In this document: one piece after another, positions 7,998-14,827 of the stretch
How positions within the stretch are numbered: the stretch's first letter is position 1
Layout of the letters: each line of letters opens with the position of its first letter
Assembly: GCA_035695065.1 (NCBI GenBank)
Contig: DASSEW010000021.1
Span: forward strand, 1 to 21,350
Source of the DNA: 66-474 sp035695065
GTDB taxonomy: Bacteria; Pseudomonadota; Gammaproteobacteria; Xanthomonadales; Rhodanobacteraceae
DNA length: 21,350 bases
Direction: 5' to 3'
Made by a program: the position numbers and the translations under genes
Notes under the pieces: generated by a model
The model's database searches: none
The model's input: the letters and a program-made list of their open reading frames with translations, nothing else
Told to the model about the DNA's origin: nothing

Positions 7998-8041
7998 GTA
8001 GGGTAGACATGGTCCGCCGAGGCGGGCAATGCCCGCCCTAC
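7998..8041. repeat. REP unit with GTAG foot, second unit degenerate
   Basis: A clear hairpin GGCGGGCAATGCCCGCC (8021-8037) carries a CTAC foot (8038-8041). The opposite end starts GTAGGGTAG (7998 on), but its hairpin is degenerate. It sits between the rpmJ stop (5 bases away) and the rpmJ terminator. Confidence 0.7.
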
Positions 8042-8046
8042 GCAAT

Positions 8047-8172
8047 TCAGCGCTGGCGCGCCTTGAAACGCGGGTTGCTCTTGCAGATCACGAACACCTT
8101 GCCACGACGGCGCACGACCTTGCAGTCGCGATGCCGCTGTTTCGCGGACTTCAGGGACGAAAGCACTTTCAC
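8047..8172 (-). CDS. rpmJ: Large-subunit ribosomal protein L36 (zinc-ribbon-less type)
   Basis: A 41-residue basic protein starting MKVLSSLKSAKQRHRD and ending SNPRFKARQR matches L36 of the YkgO type. Only two cysteines remain (HRDCKVV and FVICKSN), and the other two zinc ligands of the classic CxxC...CxxxxH ribbon are missing, so it should not bind zinc. The start codon is GTG at 8170-8172, supported by AGGAG at 8179-8183 (minus strand). It has its own promoter and terminator and is transcribed away from tkt. In Escherichia coli the equivalent paralogue is a zinc-starvation form; in this lineage it may be the regular L36. No Zur operator was recognised. Confidence 0.93.
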   Translation of the reverse strand: MKVLSSLKSAKQRHRDCKVVRRRGKVFVICKSNPRFKARQR

Positions 8173-8214
8173 GGTAGGCTCCTGGAAACGATTCTGGGCG
8201 AAAACAAGCGGGAA

Positions 8215-8243
8215 AGTGTAGCGCCGGCAAGGGCTTGTGGCAA
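8215..8243 (-). promoter_or_regulatory. Sigma70-type promoter of rpmJ
   Basis: On the minus strand TTGCCA (8238-8243) and TACACT (8215-8220) are separated by exactly 17 bases, 5/6 and 4/6 matches to consensus. This predicts a leader of about 35 nt before the rpmJ GTG. Confidence 0.6.
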
Positions 8244-8300
8244 GCCTGACGAGGCCTCGACGGCCCGGGCGTATGCTTGGCGGTTTCCATGGCGCGAATC

Positions 8301-8305
8301 GGAGG
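8301..8305 (+). promoter_or_regulatory. Shine-Dalgarno that sets the tkt start
   Basis: GGAGG lies 7 bases before a GTG at 8313. The upstream in-frame ATGs at 8277 and 8289 lack such a site and would add residues that are not part of transketolases. Confidence 0.75.
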
Positions 8306-8312
8306 ACGGATC

Positions 8313-10370
8313 GTGGCAGACGGCAACCCCACTCTCGATCAGCAATGCATCAACACGATCCGTTTCCTGTCGGTGGACATGGTGCAGAAGGCCGACAGCG
8401 GTCATCCCGGCATGCCGTTGGGCGCGGCGCCGATGGGCTACGTGCTTTGGACGAAATTCCTGAAGTTCAACCCGGCCAATCCGAGCTGGGCGGATCGCGA
8501 CCGCTTTGTGCTCTCGGCGGGCCACGGTTCGGCGCTTCTCTACGGCCTGTTGTACCTCACCGGCTACGACGTGTCGCTGGACGACATCAAGCAGTTCCGC
8601 CAGTGGGGCAGCAAGTGTCCGGGCCATCCCGAGCGCGGCCACACGCCGGGCGTGGAAGTCACGACCGGGCCGCTGGGGCAAGGCTTCGCCAATGCGGTCG
8701 GCATGGCTATGGCGGAAGCGCAGCTCGCCGCGCGCTACAACCGCGACGGCCACAAGGTCGTTGATCACTACACCTACGCGATCGCCAGCGATGGCGACCT
8801 GATGGAAGGCGTGGCCTCGGAAGCCGCTTCGCTCGCCGGGCATTTGAAACTCGGCAAGCTGATCGTGTTGTACGACGACAACTACGTGACGCTGGCCGCC
8901 GGCACCGACATCACCTTTACCGAGGATCGCGCCGCGCGCTTCAAGGCCTATGGCTGGCACGTGCAGACGATCGAGGACGGCAACGACACCGCCGCGATCG
9001 AAATGGCCATCAAGAAGGCCAAACGCCAGACACAGAAGCCCTCCTTGATCCTGGTGCGCACGCATATCGGTTACGGCTCGCCCGAGCAGGACAGCTACAA
9101 GGCGCACGGTTCGCCACTGGGCGAGAAGGATGTCGCCGCGACCAAGCGCAACCTGGGCTGGCCCGAGCAGCCGCCGTTCCTGGTGCCGGAGGAGGCGCTT
9201 GCGCATTTCCGGGAAGCGCAGGAGCGCGGCAAGCGTGCGGAGAGCGCATGGAAGCGGCGCTGGAACAAGTACGCCAAGGACTTCCCCGATCTTGCCGAGG
9301 AACTGCATCGCTCGCTGCGCGGCGAATTGCCGGACGACTGGGATTCGGATATTCCGCAATTCCCGGCCGACGCGAAAGGCATGGCCACGCGCGTGGCCGG
9401 TGGCAAGGTGCTGAGCGCGATCGCACCGAAATTGCCGGCACTGTCGGGCGGATCGGCGGATCTCGATCCGTCCACGCACACGGCCGTGAAAGGCCTGGGC
9501 GTGTTTTCGCCAGGCAAGGAGCCGGACGAGCAGGGCGTGGACACGGAAGAGGCCTGGAACTACGCCGGTCGCAACCTGCACTTCGGCGTACGCGAGCACG
9601 CGATGGGCGCGATCGCCAACGGCATGGCCGCGCACGGTGGCTTCATCCCGTACACCGCGACGTTCCTGATCTTCTCCGACTACATGCGCCCGCCGATGCG
9701 GCTGGCCGCGCTCACCGAATCGCACGTGGTATTCGTGTTCACCCACGATTCGATCGCGTTGGGCGAGGACGGCCCGACCCATCAGCCGGTCGAGCAACTC
9801 GCCAACCTGCGCGCGGTGCCGCGCATCGTGGTGATACGGCCGGGCGATGCCAACGAAACGGCCGTGGCGTGGCGGGTGGCGATCGAAACCGGCCAGCGGC
9901 CGATCGTGCTGGCGCTGTCACGCCAGAACGTGCCGACTCTGGATCGCACGCAATATGCGAGCGCGGACGGCGTGCGTCATGGCGCCTACGTGTTGAAGGA
10001 TTGCGAGGGCGAACCGCAGTTGATCCTGATCGGCACGGGCGCGGAAACCGGACTGGTGGTGCAGGCGGCGGAAAAACTGTCCGGCGAAGGTCTGCGCGTG
10101 CGCGTAGTCTCGATGCCAAGCTGGGAATTGTTCGAAGCGCAGGACCAGTCGTACCGCGACTCGGTATTCCCGCCCGACGTGCATGCGCGGCTCGCGGTGG
10201 AAGCAGGCGTCACGCAAGGCTGGGAGCGCTGGGTCGGTCAGCGCGGCGACGTGCTCGGCGTGGATCGCTTCGGCGCCTCGGCGCCCGGCGGCGAAATGTT
10301 GAAGCAGTATGGATTCACCGTGGAGAACGTGGTGGCAAGGGCGAAGGCGTTGTTGAACGGCAATGCGTAG
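8313..10370 (+). CDS. tkt: Transketolase
   Basis: The 685-residue, thiamine-diphosphate-dependent enzyme moves two-carbon ketol units between sugar phosphates in the non-oxidative pentose phosphate pathway. The N-terminal domain has KADSGHPGMPLG, HGSALLY, TTGPLGQG and the cofactor motif region SDGDLMEG...YDDN, where the usual first Gly of GDG is Ser. The pyrimidine domain has FGVREHAMGAIANG, FSDYMRP and HDSIALGEDGPTHQP. Length is close to the E. coli enzyme (663). The GTG start follows a strong GGAGG. It is a single-gene unit, divergent from rpmJ. A perfect 7-bp hairpin follows the stop, then REP DNA. The function is well supported. Confidence 0.96.
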   Translation: MADGNPTLDQQCINTIRFLSVDMVQKADSGHPGMPLGAAPMGYVLWTKFLKFNPANPSWADRDRFVLSAGHGSALLYGLLYLTGYDVSLDDIKQFRQWGSKCPGHPERGHTPGVEVTTGPLGQGFANAVGMAMAEAQLAARYNRDGHKVVDHYTYAIASDGDLMEGVASEAASLAGHLKLGKLIVLYDDNYVTLAAGTDITFTEDRAARFKAYGWHVQTIEDGNDTAAIEMAIKKAKRQTQKPSLILVRTHIGYGSPEQDSYKAHGSPLGEKDVAATKRNLGWPEQPPFLVPEEALAHFREAQERGKRAESAWKRRWNKYAKDFPDLAEELHRSLRGELPDDWDSDIPQFPADAKGMATRVAGGKVLSAIAPKLPALSGGSADLDPSTHTAVKGLGVFSPGKEPDEQGVDTEEAWNYAGRNLHFGVREHAMGAIANGMAAHGGFIPYTATFLIFSDYMRPPMRLAALTESHVVFVFTHDSIALGEDGPTHQPVEQLANLRAVPRIVVIRPGDANETAVAWRVAIETGQRPIVLALSRQNVPTLDRTQYASADGVRHGAYVLKDCEGEPQLILIGTGAETGLVVQAAEKLSGEGLRVRVVSMPSWELFEAQDQSYRDSVFPPDVHARLAVEAGVTQGWERWVGQRGDVLGVDRFGASAPGGEMLKQYGFTVENVVARAKALLNGNA

Positions 10371-10387
10371 CGTGCGCTTTGCGCACG
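10371..10387 (+). terminator. Short hairpin directly after tkt, no T run
   Basis: CGTGCGC-TTT-GCGCACG starts on the base after the tkt stop. The lack of a T tract makes it a weak terminator candidate; it may instead protect the 3' end together with the REP pair 20 bases on. Confidence 0.4.
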
Positions 10388-10406
10388 AGGGCGTGAGCCG
10401 AATGAT

Positions 10407-10471
10407 GTAGGGCGGGTTTCAACCCGCCGCTTTCGGCTTCCAATAGTTCGGCGGGTCAAGACCCGCCCTAC
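10407..10471. repeat. REP pair (BIME) with GTAG feet
   Basis: Two clean hairpins, GGCGGGTTTCAACCCGCC (10411-10428) and GGCGGGTCAAGACCCGCC (10450-10467), point in opposite directions with GTAG at 10407-10410 and CTAC at 10468-10471. The right foot gives the stop codon of the duplicated ypjD tail. Confidence 0.88.
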
Positions 10472-10530
10472 AGCCCCTTGTGCAGCACCATCTCCAGCAC
10501 GAACTTCGATCCGAAGAAGGCGAACATCAG
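10468..10530 (-). pseudogene. Detached second copy of the ypjD-like gene's 3' end
   Basis: These 63 bases match the last 63 bases of the ypjD-like gene (10623-10685) at 56 positions, about 89%. Both encode 20 residues centred on FAFFGSKFVLEMVLH and both end in TAG from a REP foot. The amino-acid differences are mild (V/M, R/K, M/L) and the two other changed codons are synonymous, as between alleles rather than decaying DNA. No start of its own is visible. Confidence 0.8.
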
Positions 10531-10534
10531 AACA

Positions 10535-10610
10535 GTAGGGCGGGAGAATCCCGCCGTTCGCGTTTGCCTGGAAGGCGGGATGCGCCGCTGCGCGGCTGCT
10601 CCCGCCCTAC
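10535..10610. repeat. REP pair between the two copies of the ypjD tail
   Basis: GTAG (10535-10538) precedes GGCGGGAGAATCCCGCC (10539-10555); a second, longer hairpin from GGCGGGA (10574) to TCCCGCC (10606) ends in CTAC (10607-10610). A further isolated foot, CCCTAC at 10621-10626, sits directly on the ypjD-like stop. Confidence 0.85.
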
Positions 10611-10622
10611 ATTCGTCGCGCC

Positions 10623-11438
10623 CTACATCCCGCGGTGCAACACCATCTCCAGCACGAACTTCGAGCCGAAGAAGGCGAACACCAGCACGATCATCCCGAG
10701 CAGGGTGAGGTTCACCGCGCGGGTGCCGCGCCAGCCTGAAACGGCGCGGCCGATCAGCAGCACGCCGAAGACGACCCATGCGATCACGGACAGCGCGGTC
10801 TTCTGCACAAGATCCTGGGTAAACAGGTTGTGCACGAACAGCACGCCCGACAGCAGCGCCAGCGTCAGCAGCACGAAGCCGGCGGCGATCAGGCGGAACA
10901 TCAGTGTTTCGGTGAGCGTCAGTGGCGGCAGCACGCGCGCCCAGCCGCCGAACTGGCGCGCACGCAACGCGCGTTCCTGCATCGCCAGCAGCACCGCGAG
11001 CAACGCGGCGATGAAGAGCACGCCGAACGCGACCAATGCCAAAGTCACGTGCAGCTTGATCTGCCAGTCCAGCGCGATCGGCATGGTCGGCGGCGCCAGG
11101 AACTGGTCTATCGTCAGCAGCAATGCGGCGAGCGGGAACACAATCACGCCGAGTGCGGCGACCGCGGGGCGCGCCAGGTTCACCGCCAGTGTCAGCGCGG
11201 CGATTACCGCCGCGACCAGCGAAAGCGCGGCGAAGAAATGCAGGTCCAGCGCGCCACGATGCGCGAGCAGAAGCGCGGCAAAGTGCAGCACGACGGCGCA
11301 GGTGCCGGTGACCAGTGCGATCCGCCGCGGCGCGATGCCCTCGCGCAGCAGCGGACGCGCCAGCGCACCTGCGGCGGCCAGGTACAGCGCCACGGCGGAC
11401 AGGGCGATCAGGTCGGTGATGAGCAGGTGAGCCGGCAT
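10623..11438 (-). CDS. ypjD: YpjD-like integral membrane protein (CcsA/cytochrome c assembly family)
   Basis: The product (271 residues from the ATG at 11436-11438) is almost entirely hydrophobic with about eight membrane segments. It contains LDWQIKLHVTLALVAFGVLFIAALLAVLL and an HNLFTQDLVQKTALSVIAWVVFGVLLIGR stretch, in keeping with the CcsA/ResC-type domain of the E. coli inner-membrane protein YpjD. Conserved His residues (KLHV, VHNLF) may be haem-related, but the role of YpjD is not well known. Its place divergent from ffh is the same as in E. coli, which supports the name. A TTG 18 bases upstream is an alternative start; no strong Shine-Dalgarno precedes either. The stop TAG is in a REP foot, and the last 63 bases are repeated downstream. 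Confidence 0.82.
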   Translation of the reverse strand: MPAHLLITDLIALSAVALYLAAAGALARPLLREGIAPRRIALVTGTCAVVLHFAALLLAHRGALDLHFFAALSLVAAVIAALTLAVNLARPAVAALGVIVFPLAALLLTIDQFLAPPTMPIALDWQIKLHVTLALVAFGVLFIAALLAVLLAMQERALRARQFGGWARVLPPLTLTETLMFRLIAAGFVLLTLALLSGVLFVHNLFTQDLVQKTALSVIAWVVFGVLLIGRAVSGWRGTRAVNLTLLGMIVLVFAFFGSKFVLEMVLHRGM

Positions 11439-11484
11439 CGCGCGAGTGTCGCACAAGAGAGCGGGGAGGCGGGAGCGGGTCGGC

Positions 11485-11490
11485 TATAAT
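11485..11490 (+). promoter_or_regulatory. Probable -10 box of ffh
   Basis: A perfect TATAAT lies 29 bases before the ffh ATG. No convincing -35 is seen at 16-18 bases upstream (GC-rich), and no TG extension. The leader would be short, and the bases before the ATG hold no Shine-Dalgarno. Confidence 0.55.
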
Positions 11491-11519
11491 TAGCGGTTTC
11501 GTATCTTCATTAATCCAAC

Positions 11520-12887
11520 ATGTTCGAATCCCTGAGCCAACGCCTTTCCGCCACCGTCCAGCGCCTCGCCGGGCGCGGGCGCCTGACCGAGGAAAACATC
11601 CGCGAGTCGCTGCGCGAGGTGCGCATCGCGCTGCTGGAGGCCGACGTCGCGCTGCCGGTCGTGCAGGCGCTGATCGAGCGCATCAAGGTGCGTGCGATCG
11701 GCCAGGAGGTGATGAAGTCGCTCACTCCCGGCCAGGCGCTGATCAAGGTCGTGCGCGACGAGCTGACCGCGGTGATGGGCAGCGCGAATTCGGATCTCGA
11801 TCTTTCCGCCACGCCGCCCGCGGTGGTGCTGATGGCCGGCCTGCAGGGCGCGGGCAAGACCACGACCGTGGCGAAGCTCGCGCGTTATCTCGCCGAACGC
11901 CGCAAGAAGAAGGTGATGGTGGTCAGTTGCGACGTGTATCGCCCGGCCGCCATCGAGCAGTTGCAGACGCTTGCCGCACAAGTCGGCGCAGGTTTCGTGC
12001 CGTCGTCGAGCGGACAGGATCCGGTCGCGATCGCGCGCAACGCCGTGGACGCGGCGAAGCGCGAAGTCGCCGACGTGCTGATCGTGGACACCGCCGGTCG
12101 CCTGCACATTGATGCGGAGATGATGGACGAGATCAAGGCGCTGCATGGCGCCTTGCGCCCGGTCGAGACGCTGTTCGTGGTGGACTCGATGACCGGCCAG
12201 GATGCGGCCAATACCGCCAAGGCGTTCAGCGAGGCGCTGCCGCTCACCGGCGTGATCCTGACCAAGACCGATGGCGATGCGCGTGGTGGCGCGGCGCTGT
12301 CGGTGCGCTACGTCACCGGCCGGCCGATCAAGTTCCTGGGCGCGGGCGAGAAGCCCGACGCGCTGGAACCGTTCCATCCCGATCGCGTGGCCACGCGCAT
12401 CCTCGGCATGGGCGACGTGCTCAGCTTGATCGAGGACGTGCAGCAGAAAACCGACGCCGACAAGGCGGAGAAGCTCGCGGCCAAAATGGCCAAGGGCAAG
12501 CGCTTCGACATGAACGACATGCGCGACCAGCTCGAGCAGATGCTCAACATGGGCGGGCTGGCCGGGCTGATGGAGAAGCTGCCGGGTGTGTCGTCGCTTC
12601 CGGAGAACGTGAAATCGAAGGTCAACGACAAGGAAGTGAAGCGGATGATGGCGATCATCGGCTCGATGACCAGGAAGGAGCGCCGCCATCCGGATCTCCT
12701 GAACGGCTCGCGGCGCGCGCGCGTGGCGCGCGGCTCCGGCACGCAGCCGGCCGAGGTCAATCGCCTGCTGAAGCAGTACACCCAGATGGAAAAGATGATG
12801 TCCAAGTTCGCCCGCGGCGGCATGAAGGGCCTGATGCGGCAGATGTCGGGGGCGATGAAGGGGATGGGTGGGCGAGCCGGGTTTTGA
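11520..12887 (+). CDS. ffh: Signal recognition particle protein (SRP54 GTPase)
   Basis: This 455-residue GTPase binds 4.5S RNA and signal sequences of nascent membrane proteins and docks with FtsY. The N domain (1-90) contains NIRESLREVRIALLEADVAL. The G domain shows the P-loop GLQGAGKTT (107-115), CDVYRPAAIEQL, DTAGR (190-194) and TKTDGD (248-253). The methionine-rich M domain (about 325-455) holds the RNA-binding stretch around 397-407 (SRRARVARGSG) and ends in GMKGLMRQMSGAMKGMGG. Length and motifs are standard. It is followed by a perfect 11-bp hairpin and then by the r-protein operon on the same strand. Confidence 0.97.
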   Translation: MFESLSQRLSATVQRLAGRGRLTEENIRESLREVRIALLEADVALPVVQALIERIKVRAIGQEVMKSLTPGQALIKVVRDELTAVMGSANSDLDLSATPPAVVLMAGLQGAGKTTTVAKLARYLAERRKKKVMVVSCDVYRPAAIEQLQTLAAQVGAGFVPSSSGQDPVAIARNAVDAAKREVADVLIVDTAGRLHIDAEMMDEIKALHGALRPVETLFVVDSMTGQDAANTAKAFSEALPLTGVILTKTDGDARGGAALSVRYVTGRPIKFLGAGEKPDALEPFHPDRVATRILGMGDVLSLIEDVQQKTDADKAEKLAAKMAKGKRFDMNDMRDQLEQMLNMGGLAGLMEKLPGVSSLPENVKSKVNDKEVKRMMAIIGSMTRKERRHPDLLNGSRRARVARGSGTQPAEVNRLLKQYTQMEKMMSKFARGGMKGLMRQMSGAMKGMGGRAGF

Positions 12888-12915
12888 CGCGGGATGCCTT
12901 GAATGGCATCCCGCG
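12888..12915 (+). terminator. Perfect hairpin directly after ffh
   Basis: CGCGGGATGCC (12888-12898) pairs fully with GGCATCCCGCG (12905-12915) around a six-base loop, starting on the base after the ffh stop. No T run follows, so it may be an RNA-stability element or part of an intergenic repeat rather than an intrinsic terminator. Confidence 0.5.
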
Positions 12916-12918
12916 CCG

Positions 12919-12977
12919 GCGAGCGACCGGCCAAGGATGGCCGGGCCGGCGCCACGCACCAAGGACGGTTGCTCGCA
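12919..12977. repeat. Palindromic intergenic element, GCGAGC ends
   Basis: GCGAGCGACC at the left (12919 on) and GGTTGCTCGC at the right (ending 12977) form imperfect inverted ends; inside are GGCCAAGGATGGCC and GGCCGGCGCC palindromes. The AAGGATGG/AAGGACGG words recur. It looks like a structured intergenic repeat; a second copy is not present in this window. Confidence 0.45.
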
Positions 12978-12988
12978 CTGGCCTGCTC

Positions 12989-13016
12989 TTCACTTTTCAA
13001 GCATTTCCGCTACAAT
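12989..13016 (+). promoter_or_regulatory. Probable promoter of the rpsP operon
   Basis: TTCACT (12989-12994) and TACAAT (13011-13016) are 16 bases apart, upstream of rpsP by about 70 bases. The context, after an ffh 3' hairpin and before a ribosomal-protein operon, fits a promoter. Confidence 0.55.
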
Positions 13017-13087
13017 TGCCGGTTTCCCGCGCCCTTGCGGCCCTTCCGGCCGGTCTGTTCCGGGCGAACTTTCAGAGTGAGAAGAAC

Positions 13088-13345
13088 ATGGTAAAGATTC
13101 GTCTTTCGCGCGCAGGCGCCAAGGGCCGGCCGTTCTACCACGTGGTGGTGACCGACTCGCGCAGCGCCCGTGACGGCCGCAACATCGCGCGCCTGGGTTA
13201 CTTCAACCCGGGTGCGTCCGGTCCGGACAAGCGCCTGGAGCTGGACGTCGCCAAGATCCAGGAATGGGTTGGCAAGGGCGCGCAGTGCTCGGACAAAGTC
13301 CAATTGCTGGTGAAGGAAGCCGGCAAGCAGCAGGCCGCGGCGTAA
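13088..13345 (+). CDS. rpsP: Small-subunit ribosomal protein S16
   Basis: The 85-residue protein begins MVKIRLSRAGAKGRPFYHVVVTD and contains RNIARLGYFNP and the KIQEWVGKGAQ helix, all typical of bacterial S16 in the 30S body. The frame is open upstream, but family sequence starts at the ATG at 13088, with GAGAAG just before it. It is the first gene of the rpsP-rimM-trmD-rplS operon, whose order is conserved across proteobacteria. The stop is four bases before rimM. Confidence 0.97.
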   Translation: MVKIRLSRAGAKGRPFYHVVVTDSRSARDGRNIARLGYFNPGASGPDKRLELDVAKIQEWVGKGAQCSDKVQLLVKEAGKQQAAA

Positions 13346-13349
13346 AAAC

Positions 13350-13874
13350 ATGAATGCGGCGGCCGACGGGCGGCGCGTGCTGCTCGGACGGATCGTCGGG
13401 GTGTACGGCGTGCGCGGCGAGGTGAAGATCGAATCCTTCACCGAACCGCGTTTGCGCATCTTCGATTACCAACCCTGGTTGCTGGAACGCGACGCTGGCG
13501 TGGTCGAGGAAGTCCGCGATGTGCGCGGGCGGGCGCAGGGCAAGGGCGTGATCGCGGCGCTTGTCGGCATAGGCGATCGCGATCGTGCGGCAAGCCTGAT
13601 CGGCGCGAACATTTTCGTTGCACGCGCAGCGTTGCCGCCGGCGGCAAAAGGCGAGGTCTACCAGAGCGATCTGGAAGGTCTCGAAGTGGTGAATCTCGCA
13701 GGCGTTTCGCTCGGCAAGGTCAGCCACCTGTTCGAGACCGGGGCGAACCCGGTGCTGGTGGCGCGGCAGGAAAACGGCCGTGAACACCTGATCCCGTACG
13801 TGCCGGAGGTGTACGTGCAATCGGTCGATCTCGAAGCGAAACGCATTGTGGTGGACTGGGAAGAGGACTTTTAA
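13350..13874 (+). CDS. rimM: 16S rRNA processing / 30S maturation factor RimM
   Basis: The 174-residue protein binds S19 and helps mature the 30S head. LLGRIVGVYGVRGEVKIESFTEP at the N-terminus is the RimM signature, and YQSDLEGLEVVNLAGVSLGKVSHLFETGANPVLVA is the PRC-barrel domain, ending EVYVQSVDLEAKRIVVDWEEDF. Position after rpsP with a four-base gap fits tight coupling. Directly after its stop, a 143-bp palindromic element separates it from trmD, whereas the two genes are usually close together. Confidence 0.96.
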   Translation: MNAAADGRRVLLGRIVGVYGVRGEVKIESFTEPRLRIFDYQPWLLERDAGVVEEVRDVRGRAQGKGVIAALVGIGDRDRAASLIGANIFVARAALPPAAKGEVYQSDLEGLEVVNLAGVSLGKVSHLFETGANPVLVARQENGREHLIPYVPEVYVQSVDLEAKRIVVDWEEDF

Positions 13875-13878
13875 CCGC

Positions 13879-14021
13879 GGAGCGGTTTGAAAAGCGTCAC
13901 GAGCGAAGGCAGGTTGCGCGACGCCGGAGCTCAGGAACCGGAGTGTATATGTCAATACATGAGGATTCCGAGCACCGCCGGCGCGCGAGATGCCGAGCGC
14001 AGTAGCTTTGCAAATTGCTCC
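13879..14021. repeat. 143-bp palindromic element (copy 1) between rimM and trmD
   Basis: The ends GGAGCGGTTTGAAAAGC (13879-13895) and GCTTTGCAAATTGCTCC (14005-14021) are imperfect inverted repeats (14 of 17 positions). The interior is also a long imperfect palindrome around a small central hairpin near 13946-13960. A 97-bp stretch (ending at the right arm) matches copy 2 (19808-19978) at 83 positions, about 86%. No ORF of its own is seen. In RNA it would form a long stem ending four bases before the trmD ATG. Confidence 0.85.
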
Positions 14022-14025
14022 TGTC

Positions 14026-14781
14026 ATGCGTATTGATGTCGTCACTCTGTTCCCCGACTTCGTGCAGGAATTCATGAAGGTCGGGGTGGTGGGCAGGGCG
14101 CAGCAGCGCGGCCTGTTGCAGGTGCAAGCCTGGAACCCGCGCGATTACGCGACCGACGCTTACCGCAGCGTGGACGACCGCACCTGCGGCGGCGGTCCCG
14201 GCATGGTGATGATGATCGATCCGCTGCGCGCCGCATTGCAGGCCGCGCGCGGAGCGGCACCACAGGCGGCGCGAACGATTTACTTCAGCCCGCAGGGATC
14301 GCGGCTGACGCAGGACAGGGTCGGACAACTGGCGAAGATGCCGCGGCTGATCCTGTTGTGCGGTCGCTACGAAGGCGTGGACGAGCGCCTGCTGGCGGCG
14401 GAAGTGGATGAAGAGCTGTCGCTGGGCGACTATGTGCTGTCCGGCGGCGAACTGGCCGCGGCGGTGCTGATCGACGCGGTCGGCAGGTTGCAGGAAGGCG
14501 CGTTGAACGACGCGCAATCGGCGCAGCAGGATTCGTTCTCTGATGGCCTGCTGGATTGCCCGCACTACGCGCGCCCCGTGGCGCACGAGTTGGGCGCGGT
14601 GCCGCAGGTGTTGCAGTCCGGCGACCACGCGGCGATCCGCCGCTGGCGCAGGAAGCAGTCGCTGGGCCGGACCTGGCTGCGGCGGCCGGACCTGCTGGCG
14701 CGCTGCACGCTGGATGACGAATCACGGAAATTGCTGGAAGAGTTTCGTAGCGAATACGCACTCGCGTTGTGGAAGCAGTAG
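14026..14781 (+). CDS. trmD: tRNA (guanine-37-N1)-methyltransferase
   Basis: This 251-residue SPOUT methyltransferase modifies G37 of tRNAs with SAM and guards the reading frame. It shows GGGPGMVM (56-63), FSPQGSRLTQ, LCGRYEGVDER (111-121), the knot segment LSLGDYVLSGGELAA (131-145), R154 and D169, the residues reported as catalytic in E. coli, and FSDGLLDCPHYARP. The ATG at 14026 begins MRIDVVTLFPDF; an ATG 36 bases earlier lies inside the palindromic element and is not family sequence. No Shine-Dalgarno is seen, and the -5 to -21 region is one arm of that element. The stop TAG is the foot of a REP pair. Confidence 0.96.
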   Translation: MRIDVVTLFPDFVQEFMKVGVVGRAQQRGLLQVQAWNPRDYATDAYRSVDDRTCGGGPGMVMMIDPLRAALQAARGAAPQAARTIYFSPQGSRLTQDRVGQLAKMPRLILLCGRYEGVDERLLAAEVDEELSLGDYVLSGGELAAAVLIDAVGRLQEGALNDAQSAQQDSFSDGLLDCPHYARPVAHELGAVPQVLQSGDHAAIRRWRRKQSLGRTWLRRPDLLARCTLDDESRKLLEEFRSEYALALWKQ

Positions 14782-14827
14782 GGCGGGCATTGCCCGCCGC
14801 TCTGATGGCGGACAATGTCCGCCCTAC
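14778..14827. repeat. REP pair (BIME) between trmD and rplS
   Basis: GTAG (14778-14781), hairpin GGCGGGCATTGCCCGCC (14782-14798), then hairpin GGCGGACAATGTCCGCC (14807-14823) and CTAC (14824-14827). The left foot contains the trmD stop codon. It sits within an operon, so both hairpins are in the transcript ahead of rplS. Confidence 0.88.

Noticed and set aside
7872..8045. An N-terminal extension of the small exported protein.
   Set aside because: It would bury the signal peptide and run through the rpmJ terminator and a REP; a strong GGGGAG site supports the ATG at 7871.
8169..9797. A 542-codon minus-strand frame opposite tkt.
   Set aside because: It is a shadow of transketolase codons with no protein-like features, and it conflicts with the rpmJ promoter and start.
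10468..11454. A 328-codon minus-strand frame that covers the ypjD-like gene and ends in the detached tail.
   Set aside because: Upstream of the tail it runs in a different phase from the real gene and gives a non-hydrophobic Arg-rich product; only its last 20 codons resemble the true C-terminus, which I report as a duplicated fragment.
13990..14025. An earlier ATG for trmD.
   Set aside because: It lies in the palindromic element, and the added residues are not found in TrmD proteins, which begin with the MRIDVVTLFP type of sequence.
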